Origin: Chrysomallon squamiferum
Lineage: Eukaryota; Mollusca; Gastropoda; Neomphalida; Peltospiridae
Length of the DNA: 64,000 nucleotides
Assembly: GCA_012295275.1 (NCBI GenBank)
Contig: CM022672.1
Coordinates: forward strand, 13,253,995-13,317,994
Direction: 5' to 3'
Both the position numbers and the translations under genes were made by a program. Of the stretch, positions 17,501 to 32,500 are shown piece after piece. The notes below the pieces were generated by a model. The model was not told the origin of the DNA. It saw only the letters and a list, made by a program, of their open reading frames with translations, and did no database searches. How positions within the stretch are numbered: the stretch's first letter is position 1; each line of letters starts with the position of its first letter.

Positions 17501-20500
17501 GACACTGGCGATGCTACCACTGTAAGTGTGCCAGCATGCACAAACATTTTTTTCTAAAAATGTAGACTTCATTTGTTAGTTTACAATAAAAAGGGAGAAA
17601 AAACTCAATATATAACTGGTATGCATTCTTCAAATTAATTTTAAAATACTTCGAATTACCTTGAGTATTTGTGAAAATGATTAATTGCAGAATTACTGAT
17701 CTGATTAAAACAAATCTGAGGGAAAAATGTCAAGAAGCTGATGTGGTCAGTGAGAAGTTATATGAAAATCTACTTGGGTTTTGAGATTTATTATAAATTG
17801 TAATGGAAAGTAAATATTTAAAACTCTCAGTACAGTGAATTAACATAATTCTCAAAATTACGATAAAATACAATAGCTTCACTACATTTTTACATAAAAG
17901 GGGGAAAAAAAATAAAATATTAATATAATCCTTAAATTTAAAAAAATGAATTATTTAATTTTAATTAAATAGTAATTGATCATATTTAAATGGTAGGCAT
18001 TTTGATGATGTTAGAAACCATTACCCTGATGCATTCTACAATTTTAATAAGTATTAAACAAAAATTAATTTAATACTTCTAAATCATTTAAATGAGAGAT
18101 GTGATGGTTATTTTATAGAATCCTAGTGTCAAAGCTGCTGGAGATGAAGAACAGGTTAAATCTATGCCACAGAAACCTGCTGGAAGGCTTACAAATCAGC
18201 TGCAGTTCCTTTCCAAAGTCGTCATGAAAACTGTGTGGAAACATCATTTTGCTTGGCCATTTCAGAGTCCTGTTGATTCTGAAAAACTTGGTCTTCATGT
18301 CAGTATCAATTCTTTTTACGTTAAACATAACAAATTTTTAAGTAACTTTAGATAACTTTTTAAGTTTATTTTTTAACATTTTTTTAAGGTCATAACAAGA
18401 ATACCATGTATTTAATTAGGAATGTTAGGAACCCAAAGCAAAAATGTCCTTCAAAGCAGTTACCTAACCAAACATGGAATGTTAGCATTATTACCAAATG
18501 TAAATAGGAATTGTTTTGTGGGCTTATTAATTCTATCACAATTTGTGGTAATATTCTTCAGAGGTTGAATGTGGGAAGCCTGTTATTCCATTGAATTTGA
18601 CATATTGGTAACTTTGAGCATAGCTGTTTTGTTTAAATTCTGTGTTGATGAAGTTGACCCTAGAGATGCCTAATTAACATGATACCTTGTTCCATGATTC
18701 ATTATTATGGAAATATGGTCACACCAAAACATTTAAGAACTGCCAACAAATATGTTTTTGTAATTATTGATATGGTAAGTAAATTGATGGGAGTTCTGAA
18801 GGGCACAAAGGCAAACCAGGTAGAGCAGCCACAGGTCTTTATTGGCATGGAGATGGTTCAGATTATTAGGCATGAAGACAGTAATCAGGTCAACCATAAC
18901 ATTTGCTATCAGTGTTGTAAAATTTGAAGCTTGATCTTGCTTACCATCAGTATGCTTCGAAGCTAAAGCAGTTATTCTAATTAAGGAAACCAAATACATA
19001 TTATTTATAGTTAATAATACAGTAATTTAAATATATTTTCAGGACTATTACAAAATTATAAAACATCCTATGGACCTTGGAACTATAAAGAAGCGACTGG
19101 AAACAAACTATTACCACAGTGCCAAAGATTGCATTCAGGATTTCAGTACTATGTTCACAAATTGTTATGTTTATAACAAACCAGGAGATGTAAGATTTTC
19201 ATCAAATTACAAAATTAAACTGTTTTGTAACCACATAATAGTTTAAGGTTGCATATCCATGTACTGATACTAGAAACATTAAATAGTTTTAAAAAAACAA
19301 CTATCTCAAGTATTTCCTCAGAAATAAAAGTTTATCATTCTCTTTGGATTAGTAGGTATGTTTTTATAAAATGTTTGGTTTCTCTTAAACAAAATATATA
19401 TTAGGGAAAACCTACATTTTCTTAATTTGTGTACTTTTGATTTACAAATAGGTATCCTGGAACCGTTCTGATCTATAATAATTTGGGTGGGTGAAGCCTT
19501 TCAGTATATCATTTTATAGGACACAATTTAATTAATGTAATGTTTTACACTAGTTCATGAAATGAAATTTAAGGCACATAATACAGTCCACTGAAGTGGC
19601 ATAAATGTTTTATATTGGAAGTATCCCATAGTAAAACGTTGATGGATAAAGTTAGGTAAATTATAGAAGACTTAAACAAATTCTTTTTTGAAACTGAAAA
19701 TGGAAACAAAATGCATTTGAAAATTTACCTCTGTCTTTTTCTCAGGATATTACACTTATGGCACAGACGCTGGAAAAGTTGTTTCTGCAGAAAGTTGCCC
19801 AAATGCCCCCTGAGGTAAGCTACAAAATAAATTTTGCTGAATCAAACCATTGTTGGTTAGCTTGTATTTAAAAATTTAATATTTTATTTCTGCAATTAAC
19901 AGCGTTAAATGTTTTTAAAAATTATTAAAGTTGATTCATTTACTTAACTATAGGAAATAGAAATACAGCCACCAGTCAAAAAGACTCCAGGACGTAAAGG
20001 AGTTGGACGTGGAGCTGTTGTTAAAGGTTTGCGAGTTCCAGGTTCTAAGGATGTTGGTTCTTCATTGGTGACAAAAGGTGTTGATGCTGCACGAGTCCCT
20101 AAAAACATGAATGCCCAAGGTCTCAAAGGAGCTGGATTGGCTGGGTTGAAAACTGGTGTACCACAAGATGTTAAAACAGCTGATATTTCTGGACCAAAAA
20201 ATGGTAACATTATAAGTCAAAAAGGCATAGGAACACCAACACCTAAAGCAGTTGGAACATTGAGTTCAAAAGGAACTACAGCTGAAACACAGACAATTAT
20301 ACATTCACCTACCAATGGTCCTCCGCCATTGGTAAATAGTACAAGTCCAGCAACAGCTGCAATGCCAACATTATCTACAGCTTCGCCCACCATTGGTGCA
20401 TTGCCTCCACGTGTACCAGTTCGTGTAACGTCTCCACCAGTACCAGTTGGTACAGGGCCACAACCACCAGTTCTGGAACCAGTTTTACCCGCCACATCTG

Positions 20501-23500
20501 CTTCTAGTCTGATTACCAGTGTTCATCCACCTGTTCAGCCTACAAGAGTAAGTATCAAAAAAATTGGAATTTGAGTTCCATTTACATAAAATTAATAAAA
20601 TCATCTGTTTTCCAATCTTGTATATTTCTGGACTACTGTATGTAATTTTGGCTGAAACACTTATTAATCAGTTACTGTGTTTGTTTTAGAGAAAACCAGG
20701 TATCAAGCGTAAAGCTGATACAACAACACCAACGACAACACCATCTGCAGTTGGGCCAGGAATTTATGACTTTGAGCCTGAAACAACACCTCTTCTTCCA
20801 AATAAAGTTGCACCAACACGTCGGGAAAGTGTGAGACAGATAAAAAAGCCGAAGCGTGATTTACCAGATGATGAGGTTGTTGTATTAAGAAAAATTGTTG
20901 AAATTATAATATATAGCTAGAAACAAATACAACTTAAATGACTAATGTTAATAGAATAGTAGTCAATAAGTGTGTTGTAATGTTTTAATATTAAACCTTG
21001 TGAACAAGCATGCTTCCAGTTGAAACATTTAAACCCTGGGAGCCTCAGACTGAATACTTTGGTTGTGATAACTGAATAAGCTTTCACAAATAATAAAGAA
21101 TCTTGCCATAAAATTTAAGTTAATTAACATATTTGGTAAATTCTTTTTTGTATGAATATTGGTTGAATGCGTGCAATTTAAAGTACTTTCAATGTAACGA
21201 ATGGGATAACTACATGTGAAAATTCTTTTTTTTCACCAAAGACTGTGAAATAATAGGATCACAAATCTGCAGGGATTTGTGAAAATGTTCACTTATTTCA
21301 CTGAGGATTGGAAAGCTGCAATGATTTGCAGTTAACCGTTATAAAATGACATACTAAAGGAAAAATATCAACTTTGTAAAGAACCACTTTTGTTTTTGTG
21401 CTTAGTTATTAGCTGAAACAAAACATTAGTCACAAATTATAATTAGAAAGTATACATTGTATTTTCAATGATTAAACTGGAAAGGTACATTTATTACATT
21501 TTACTGAAAAATTGATTAATAGTAGATATTAGAAAATTCATTACAGCTAACAAATGGTTAACAGTGAGTGCTCCTTGGGTTAATAATTGACACCTACAGT
21601 GTTTTGTTAACACATTAGATTTGTCCTAAACATATTTTTATTTGGTATCTCAAGATCTATGAAACTTGAGGACAGATGTTTCTTTTGGTGTCATTTTAAT
21701 TAGAACCGATTGGTACACTATGCATATAATGTTTTACTGGAGTTGAAAAACAAATGTTTATATGTGTGCTTGTTTTTTATATTGATCTTTCAGAGCACAG
21801 TTGATAATCTTTTCCAGGCCCAGCATAGTTCAAAAAACAAAAAGGGGAAGGTGTCTGAACAGCTGAAGTATTGTACTAATCTGGTCAAGGACCTTTTTTC
21901 AAAGAAACATGGTGTAAGACATTTTTCTTACGGTTAAAATTACAAACATTATGAACTAGAAGGCAGTTGTCTTTTATGAAATAGATGCAACAATATTACA
22001 TACCCCCAAAATATAGTGAACAATCCTATTTTCCAAATGTTGTATGGATATTTGATCACATACCAATATTTTAGTTGTAATAAAGTTCACTTGTATGTGT
22101 ATACATTCTTTGTTTTCAGGTATCCTGCTCAGTGCTTAGAAAATGATCAATCAATAAAAAATTTAAACATGACAGTATTAGTTGAGATGTAGTGTTTTAA
22201 GATGTTAATTTAGTTTGGGAAATTCCATTTAAAGCTTAAAAGTTGTGGAATGTTGCTTATGTCAAACTATAGATTTGACACATTGTTTGATGTGGAGTTG
22301 CCGTTCCATTTCAGGCTTATGCTTGGCCATTTTATAAACCAGTTGATGCACAAGCTCTGGGTCTTCATGATTATTATGACATTATCAAGAAGCCAATGGA
22401 CTTGGGAACAATTAGAGTATGTATCAGTTGATTTAAGAGAAAGGCAGTCAGAAATATGTACTAAATTTATTTTAAAGACCTTTAAGTTTTTAAACAAATT
22501 TTAAATTCACTGGCTGCTACTGCTTAATAGTACTAATGTTTTAACTATGGTATTATAAGGTAAAATATTACTGTTGTTGACTTGAAGCAGTTGTCAGCCC
22601 ATTTAATTGCAAATGTTAAACAATTTGCAGAAAAAAAGCCATAAAATTGTAAGGTTTTTGCTTCAATATCAAAATTGCAGATTTGCTTAGCTTTTAATGA
22701 ATAAATTGAGGTAAAATACTATTACTATCAAAGTTATTAATTACCTTTTTTTTTTTTTTTTCATTGTTTTAGAGAAAATTAGAAAATCGGGAATATTCCA
22801 CTCCTAGTGAAGTGGCAGAAGATGTACGCATGATTTTTACCAACTGCTATAGGTACAATCCTCCTGATAGTGATGTTGTGATGATGGGAAGAAAATTGCA
22901 GGTAAATTACCTGATAATTTTAAACATGGTCCAAAATCACTAAACAAGAGGGAATGATAAAAAAAACAGAATAAATCAGAATTTGTTTTCAAGTTAAATG
23001 TCATTAAACTAAAGGAGATTTATTAGCTGCTACCATTTTTTTTTTTTTTTATTACACTGATAATTTACTGTGAAACTGTGTAGATGCTTTTATTTTGTTA
23101 ATTGGTATACTAATGTTAGTACACATTTTGTGGCTTCATTGATATAGTGAATTTTGTGACATAATCATCATTACAATTCTAACAACATTTGATGATGCAT
23201 ATAAGCGCCTACAGAGTTTTACTATCACATGTACAGATCAATCTGATTTTTTGGTTGTAGTCAAATATGCACCAAAAATATATTGCGTGTTGTATTTAAT
23301 ATTTATTTAGTATGTATCGGGGTTTCCTGGTAACAAATTTGTTAACTTGATTCAGCAGAAAGGAAAACTATTGGAGATTTTGAATCGGTATTGTGCAAGT
23401 ATGGCAAGACAGTAAAATAATTTTAGTAAGACAAGGTGTGAACAAGAAAGTAAATTTGGAATCATGTCAGATAGTTCCATATTTGTAAACTATGGTTGCC

Positions 23501-26500
23501 AGAGAACACCAGAGACTGCCTCTATTTAGATAGTTGTGTGTTCTGTGAAATGTGGAAAATGTACTCAAATTGAAAGAAAAACAACTTGGTTATCTGTACA
23601 CTCACATATTCATTTTGATACAATCTTTGGAAAAGGATTACGATGCTCTAGACCGTTTACATACTAGAAATTATAAATTTTAAAATATGTGTTCACATCA
23701 CAGCATTTGAAAATGTACACAAATGTATACATTTTTTTTTTTTCAATTTTGTAGGATGTTTTTGAAATGAAATATGCTAAAATGCCAGATGAACCACCAC
23801 CACCACCTGAATCAGAACACCCACCTGCTATGTTAACAGTAATGAACAAAGTGAATAAACTGAGTGACATGTCATCTAGTAGTGGGTCAGAGGATAGTGA
23901 CATTGATGATGATAGTGAAGAAGAGCGGGAAAAACAACTGAAAGAACTTCAAGAACAGGTATCAATTATTTTGATAATTCTTGCATCAAAAAACATTAGT
24001 TTGTCAGAAAGATACCAACCATGTTTTAAGGACAAAGTAATTCATATGCAATATACCCAAAATTATGTGGGTGAGTGAAAATATTTCGTTTAAAAAAAAA
24101 AATGGAACTCTTAATTACATTTAATTACAATTATCTCTAATTTTTATTTATAGTTTTCAGATAGTTAAAAGAATAGAATAGTTACGTTTTTTTGTTTTTT
24201 TTAAACTGTTTATATTTGTAAAAATAATTATTTTGAAAATGAGTAAAGTGATGATGCTCATGCGTGTCATTTGATTCTCCAGATTGTATTTTTTCCTGAA
24301 GTTGGATGTGATGTTTTATCATATTCAGTGAATGGAATGTAAATACACATACGGAGAAAAAATGATAGTAATTTGTCTTTTCTGATTACTCTTTTCATTT
24401 TTTCTTTTATTTAAATTGTACATATTTCCCACGTTCACATTCTGAATACAGTAAGTGATTCTTTTAGTTACAGTTTATATTATATCTTGTTAATTTCAGT
24501 TTCAAAAAATACAAGATCAACTGGCTAATCTAACTCGAGAACATATGAGCAGACTGAAGGAAAAACGAGAAAAAAAAAAGAAGAAGAAGAGAAATCGTGA
24601 AAAGGACAAAGATAGGGAAAAATCTTTGGAAAAAGTTACTCCTGTACCTCAGCCTCCACCTGCACAGGTTGCATCAATTCCTATGACTCTAGATACAACA
24701 AAACCAAAGAAAAAATCTAAACAAAAATCTCCTAGTTCAAAAAGACAGAGAACTAATAGTCGATCTTCTTCAAAGAAAAAATCTGTCATGCATACTAGCT
24801 CAGCTGTGCCAGCATTTGATAGTGATGATGAAGATAATGCAAAACCTATGACTTACGATGAAAAAAGACAACTTAGTTTAGACATAAATAAATTGCCAGG
24901 TAAGATAAATTCTGGCTGTACGTGTTTCGAAAGTGTAGGATGTGCTGTGATCTCTATTCATTCTATTCGTGGATTATAAAGGACACCATTCAGTAAGGAT
25001 CAGTATCCCAAAATATACTTGAGGGAAAAAAAGCATATAATTAAAATGTGCTTTTGATTTTTATATGGTATTTTTTACTTTCAGTATTAGTCTAAAACAT
25101 ATTATTGGTGAGTTTGCTTGCGGTGTTTGAAAGGTAAAGCTTTAACTGATGGAGGCTAGGTCAGTTAGGTGTAAGCCTGATTGGGTTTGTTGTATACTTG
25201 TTAGACATGATTTGAAGACATTTTTGTCTTATTTCCTAAATCCGTTTGGGTCTGTTTTGAAACAGTAAATATTTTCAGAACCAAGATACTCAAATTACCA
25301 GTAAATCGATGATATTTCACAGATTTAATTGTTAAATGATTTCTGTAAGACGAAAGCTACATAAATTGCAACAGTTAACAAAGAATGCCTGTGTTCATTT
25401 TTTCTCAGTTGTTTAAACTAAAATTTATTTTGTAGGTGATAAACTTGGCAGAGTGGTACATATTATACAATCCAGAGAACCGTCCTTGCGAGATTCCAAT
25501 CCTGATGAGATAGAAATAGACTTTGAAACATTAAAGCCTTCAACTTTAAGAGAACTCGAAGCCTATGTTATGTCTTGCTTAAAGAAGAAGCCCAGAAAAC
25601 CTTACAGTAAGTTACAGTTTCAAATTGTGATTGTACATGACGTTGTCTTTATTTTATGGAAGGAGGGGCTAATGACAATAACTGTTAGAATTATATTTAA
25701 CAAAACGTTGAAAATGTAGTTTTCTTTTCTAAATTATATCTTTTTAACAAAGATCTTGTTCCATTTACAGCTAAAAAGACGCCAGGAAAATCAAAAGAAG
25801 AGCAACAACTTGAAAAGAAAAAAGAATTAGAAAAACGTCTGCAAGGTGTACAAGCACAGCTGAATCCAGGTGGAAAAAAATTGTCTGGTAAAAATCCATT
25901 ACTTTTCGAATTGTGCAAATTACATTTATAAAAATAAGAATTGTTCTTGTAGAGGATGTTTATTTAAATGAAATGTATATTTTGAGTTTGTTGTGAGATG
26001 TGTAAATATGCAAAATATTTTGACAGTGGTTCAAATTTTATTAAAAATTCTAATTCATGAAATCACTGTTAGCAAATTAATTTTGTATAATCAAATCCAG
26101 ATATAATTATGTTCCTACATCAGTTTTTAAATGAATAATTCTAATAATATCGAGATTAATTCATGCTGAAGGACAATTTCATTTCCGTACATTACAGAAA
26201 GAATGAAAAATAATAGTGCAAATATTACTATTACAAATGTTTTTGTACAATGTGATATTTTAAATTCTGTATGTATATTATATAAGCTTAAAATAGTTAA
26301 TGTATTCAATCTTCTTTTTTTTTTATACTGAAGCATGAATATTTGTTTTATTTAGGTGAAGGAGGTACTGTTGAAGTTACAGGACCTAGCAGATTGAGTG
26401 CTAGCAGCAGCAGTTCTTCGGGTAGTGACACAAGCACCGACAGTAGTTCATCCAGTTCTTCTGAATCCAGTGACTCGGATTCAGGTTAGGGCCCTGTTGG

Positions 26501-29500
26501 ATTCAACAGTTTCTTTCTTCAAGTGTCAGTAGTTGTTACTGCACTCTCCAAAAGCACAGAAGGGCGGGCTTTCAAGTGAAATGTCCGTCTGGAGGTTTTA
26601 GACATTCAGTACTGGGTGCTATGGTGATGAGTTTTAATTGCTAAATGATCTGTGAAAATAGCATTTGAAAAGAACATTGGTCAGAGTGAATTGTGTTTTA
26701 AGTCCACACATCCCAGTGTGGTGTAGAGCATTCTACTAGGTTATGTGCAGCAGTAGGTCTTGTTTAGCCAGAGTGCAGAATGTGTGCAAGTTGAGGCCAG
26801 TTGCACTGTGGTTTTTAAATAGTTGCATTTAGACAAACCTATGATGTTTTCATCATTGTTCACTTAGTGTTGTCCATCTTTGCTAATCATTTACTTGCAT
26901 AATACACATATAATAGTAATACTACATATATTTTTCTTTTTAAAAAAAAAATGTTTTTTAGAATATGTGTTGGTGCTTTTTTAAACTAAATTTTATTTAA
27001 AAAAATAATAAAAATTCTTTCCTACTTAAACTCTTACTTGCAATCTGTGCTTGTACCCGCCTGGGTGAAGTTACATACATCTGTTGCTGTGGGGAATTTG
27101 CAAGAAATCTTTGAAGTAGGATAAGTCATGCTGGCCTCCACTGCAACACTTTGCACTCATTGGCATTGGAATTTAAACATTTCCTACCATTTGACATAAT
27201 GGCCTTAAATAAAGGCTATCTGGAGTTGATCTCCAAAAATAATAAATCTTTTTGTAATTCTAAAAATCAAGGGAAAAACATTTTGCAAATCATAGCATGC
27301 ATAAATTAACAAGTGTTTCCTAATTATGCTCTGTCGTGCTCATTTTATATTTTTTCCTCTTCATACATTATACACCTGCAGACGCATTTTTGTACGTGAA
27401 ATCTTGCATATATTTAAGTATTGTACATCTGTTTATGGAAATGACCAATTTTGTACATAGAGCAGGTAGATCTCGTGTCACGATGTCATTACTGACATTT
27501 TATCATCTAATAAAACAACAAAATCAAAATTCTAGTTTTGAGTTTTTATTATTCCTTTGTGTGACTGGTCTCAGTAGCGTAGCATTCTGCACTCTCCTTA
27601 GAAATGTTTTGTTATTTATTTTCTTTGATCTGGGAAGACTGTTCCAAATGTCTTATTTCAGCATGAAGAAATTGTGTTGTAGCCAAGATATTGGCCACTG
27701 AAGCCAAAAATCTAACAACTGATTTTTGGTTTAGTGGTGAAACAGGTTGAAAAAGAAATGCATAGGTATCTCTTTATACTATGCAGAAATATAAATAAAA
27801 GAGCAATCGTCAAATTTATATATTGTTGAGACAATTGAAAAGTTGAGTGAAGACTGAACATTTTTTTGTTTCATTTTGAAAACTAATTAAATTACCGTAG
27901 TATTACATATAAACCAAACATTCAGTACTTTGTGAAATGCAGTTTTAAAACTGAATTTAGTTTTTTTTTTTAGTATGTAACTGCAACTCAATTTTTTAAA
28001 GTACGGTCAAATTAAGTGCCCTAAATTTCCAAAGATAGTTTGATAAATGATTGAACCATGAAAAGTGTTTTTAAAGTTACCATGGACCAGCTTGATACAT
28101 TTTCCGCATTTTAGTTCAAATTGCATTAAAAAATATTAATTAAAAGAAGTGCTGAAAGTGATAGTTCTATATGTAGAAAGTTTTGGAGTTGGAGTTGTAG
28201 TTCAGTTTGCTTAAAAATGTACAGTTTTTTTTTTGATAAATGTTGTATGTCTTTAAGAACAAACAAAAATCAAAACTATCTCACCAATTTTTACATGTGG
28301 TCTTTATAGTGAATAATGGCTATTGCCTTGAAATCTTCAATGCTTCAAGCAATGAAAGCATATTGACAAACATTGCTTTTTCACCAAATATTTGAATTCA
28401 ACAAGAAATTTTGAACAGTCATTTGGGTGAAATAGTAACGTACTCAATTTAATTTTTGTTAACTTGATGGGTATTGATCATAAGTGCTTGAAGGCTTTGA
28501 AGTAATCTTTAAATTTTGGTTAACAAGAACATTATTTTTTTTATTTGTTGAACAGAAATTGCAGCCAATTAATAATTCAAGGGCTAAATTTAATTTCAAC
28601 ATTAAAAGACTATTTGTATATAATATATATATATATATATGTACACACAAACACATGCCACACAACATACACAAACACACTGTATTAGAAAAATCTTCAC
28701 AGTAAATTAAGATGCTTATTGAAGTAACAATCATAAGTATTTATTAGTTAAGAGCTGATTTGATAATTTGTAGAGTTAGGTATGTACAGTGAATCTGAAT
28801 AGTATCATTCTCATCACTATAACCAACATTTCCCCCTCTGGTTTATATCTGACACCATGGGTCATGATTCTACAAGTCACTGAAGATTTATTTCACAACA
28901 AGATTGTTTTCAGCATCGTTTCCTGTCATAAATCAATATATCAGTTAATTTATGGAATGTAGTATTATTAATCTTTTGAAATCAAAGAAAACTGCAGCAA
29001 TGTTAAATAAAGTGAAAAAGGGAATGTTAAAGGCAAAAATAACAAAATCAGGAAAATCAGGAAAAATTACACACATGTAATAAACATTTATATATAGTTA
29101 ATATATTCATCAGTAAATAAAGGAATTGATTTATGTTAATGTTCAATGGTAATTTCTTGTATAGCTATGGAAATTGCAACTTCCCCCCAAAAAAAACATT
29201 GCTGCATAATTAAATGGAACAATACTGAAGAAAACCTGTAATATATTAGACTGATCAAAATGGATAATCAAATGACTGAAAATAGAATTGAAGTGTCACC
29301 GAATGATGATCGTTTTAAACTGTTGAGTTATTTCTGTTTAAGATGAAGAAATCTAACTTCTTGTTGCTATTTCTTTTTATCATTCCAGTTAAGTGTCAAT
29401 TATAATTCATCTTTTAAGTCATCGAAATTTGGAAATTTCCATCATAATACTATCTTCACCACTAACCAAAACCACTCACCCCTTTTTAAATTTGTCTAAA

Positions 29501-32500
29501 GATTCATTAAAACTTGCATCTACTAGTAGTGTGTAATTCTGTTGCACAGTATATCACCATGTAATTGGATTTTTTCATATTATTTTAATGATTTTAAATA
29601 TCCGGCAAAACAAAGTGCTAAAGCAGATAGTTCCAGATTTAATAAATATACAGATGCTGATTGATTTGCTCCTCTGTTTACATCATAGCAATAATTGTAC
29701 TGGGTTAGAACAAAAGTTTGTATCAGTTTCAGATAGGTTGCATTTGAGAACATGATTTTGTTTCACAAATTACAAATATTAGATATGTACACAATCTGAA
29801 AGGTGAAGAAAATGGTGTATATGTGGTTGGGTAAATCTATGTCAAAATAACTAAAATATTGTCTTTGAATTTAATGTAAAATACACCGTGAACGTTTGTT
29901 CCGACCCATTATTAATGACAATGATAATAGTATAAAATCACTGTTCTGTTTTATCAGCTCTTGTATGAAACATTAACTTTAATTGGCATACAGTTATAAA
30001 CCAAATTTATTTAAAAAAAACTGCACCATGCAGTTACAATTCAGGACAGTATATCAACTTTGAAATGATTAAATAACATTTAATGGCATTGCAAATTTAT
30101 GCTCTGTGATAGTCCATCAATTTGGTAGGAGTAAAAATCCTTTATTATTATTATTATTTTTTTAAACAATTGCTTTTTACATTGAAAATTACAAAGCTGC
30201 TAATGTATTTTAAACATTTCTTCAGAGTAAACATTATAACGTACAATAGAGTAGTTGTGTTGATGTTAAATGATTATATTGTAAAACTAATGTCTGAGCT
30301 TTAATCTTTCAGAAAAAACACCTCAGAAGAAAGGTAAAGTTAGTCCACAAAAGGTGCCTCCTGCTGGTAGTCCTGGCCGATCACCACCAGTGAAGATCAA
30401 CATGGGAGGTCCAATGCCAGTAGTAGTATCCTCACCACCTCAGACCTATTCTCAGCCAGTACCTCAACCATTCATAGTACCACCAGTGTCTGAACCAACT
30501 AGTCTTCCGACACCAGTTATTAAACCCAAACCAGCCTCCCCAGAAAGAGGTAAACATTTTATATCTAATTTTTATAGTAATTATTATTAGACATGAAAGA
30601 ATTATTATAATCTGACATCCTCATTTGTTTGTCTGTTTAAAAATGTAAAAATTTGAATCAGTTGAAGAAGAATGTTTATGATTTGTTACCTGTGAAAGCT
30701 CTTGAAGGCCTTGATTGCAGAAAACAGTCAGATGGAATATTCCAAAATACAACTTGACATTTATAAGGAAAACTTGAGATTATTTTGTTACCTATTTGCT
30801 AGCTTTGTTCTGTTTGGCTTGCTGCTTACAGTAATTCATTATTTTGTTAATCTTCAGTTATTCCTCCAGTACCTCCCAAACCTATAACCCACTCACACAT
30901 GCCTCAGCAGCCAAGTAGACCAACTGCCATGGCAACAGCCAAGCCACAGATCAGGAATACTAGTAAGTATATTTAATAATAATTGTTGCACATCATCAAA
31001 AAAGACATGTGCTTTTAAACAAAAGGTATTTTAAAATTTGGAAGATAAGAATTTAGATTTTTAATTTAAAATTTGTTTTGAAAGAACACTTTATGGATGT
31101 GTAATTGTAAATTACCCATGTTTTTTTATTTTATTTTATTTTTTTTAATTTATTTTTTTGTAGTTCCAGTAGCACCAAATATTGCCACTTCCCGTCAGCC
31201 TTTGTCTCCCCCTGTGGAGGTAGTCTCTCCACCAAAAATTATTCAGGAGATAAAACGCCCATCACCAAGAATACAGCAGTCTCCTGAAGATTTGACGAAA
31301 GATCCACTGCTGTTTTCCTTAACTGATGAAGACTCAAGCAGTCCAAAACCAAGCCCCAAGCAAGCACCACCAGCACCTCCAGGAGCAACTGTTTGTAAGT
31401 GTTCTAATTAATTAGTAATTTCACTTCAGATACTGGTTTTGTCATGTTTAAAGAAGTAGTAATAATTCATAAATGTCTGATTTTGTATTTTTATTGTTAT
31501 ATTGATTAAAAAATATATAAAAAATATTTAATAAAATTAAAAAATTAAATAAAATAAATAAAATAATAATTTAGTGGAAATTATGTTAAGTACTTTGATT
31601 TAGTACATCTTCAGATTAGAACGAGAAAATGTCAAGTTTAATCCTTGTGAAAATAAATAATAAAATATGGGTTGGATTATATTCATATACAGTACTGATT
31701 AATTTCAGCTGCTAGTGGTGTTGGTATAGCCTATGGTGTGGGATCTTCAGTTCAGCAGACATCACTTGAACGCAGAATGGAACCAAAGATTCCAGTGTCT
31801 CAGCCACAGATAAAAAAGTCAAACATGGTTAGTATATATATTGTTTGATATGAATGTTAGAGAAAAAAATATTTTTCACAAATGTTTTCAGTATTTAGTT
31901 TTTATGCGTTTTTTGTCTTAAAAGTGGTAGGATTGTTTTTGTAAAATTCCCTTGAAAAAATAATTTTTTTTGTATTACATCAATTACTTGTATAAATACC
32001 AATTTGTTAAAGTTGAATAAAATGTGATAAAAACTTTATTTTTTATTATTATTATTATTTTTAGGATGTTAAATTAAAAAATACAGCTTCCTGGTCAAGT
32101 TTGGCAGCTGCAGCTCAGAACATGGGACCAGGCTCTAACAAAAAAGCTAGTGCCAAACAGAGTTTTGAGCAGTTTAAAAAACAGGCAAAAGAAAAGGAAG
32201 AGCGGGTAAGTGTTGGCACAGACAAACAACATGACCAGAAATGTTGTACGTGATTCTTTGAACGAAATAATTAGTATTTGATAGCAAAATTAAACACATT
32301 ACCGACATTATTATTTATTTTTAGTACTTTTTTACAGTTACCTTTGGTTGCTAATATAGCTAATGGCTGATCTTTTTCTATTTTTGGTTACTTTTAGCTA
32401 ATGGTTGATCTTTTCCTATTCTTGTTATTATCGTGGGTTTGTTACATATTTGATTTGATCTGTAATTATTACAAAATGGGATATTACAGGAAAGAACACT

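Noticed and set aside
18679-18999. Open frames on both strands in the BET intron inside BD1
   Set aside because: They overlap on opposite strands, lie between two perfectly matched BD1 exons and show no domain. A faint likeness to retroelement integrase ([12 protein letters not shown]) was too short to call.
27336-27701. 121-codon open frame in the large BET intron
   Set aside because: Random AT-rich composition (Phe/Leu/Ile/Tyr), no splice context or family resemblance; more likely intron or short-isoform UTR.
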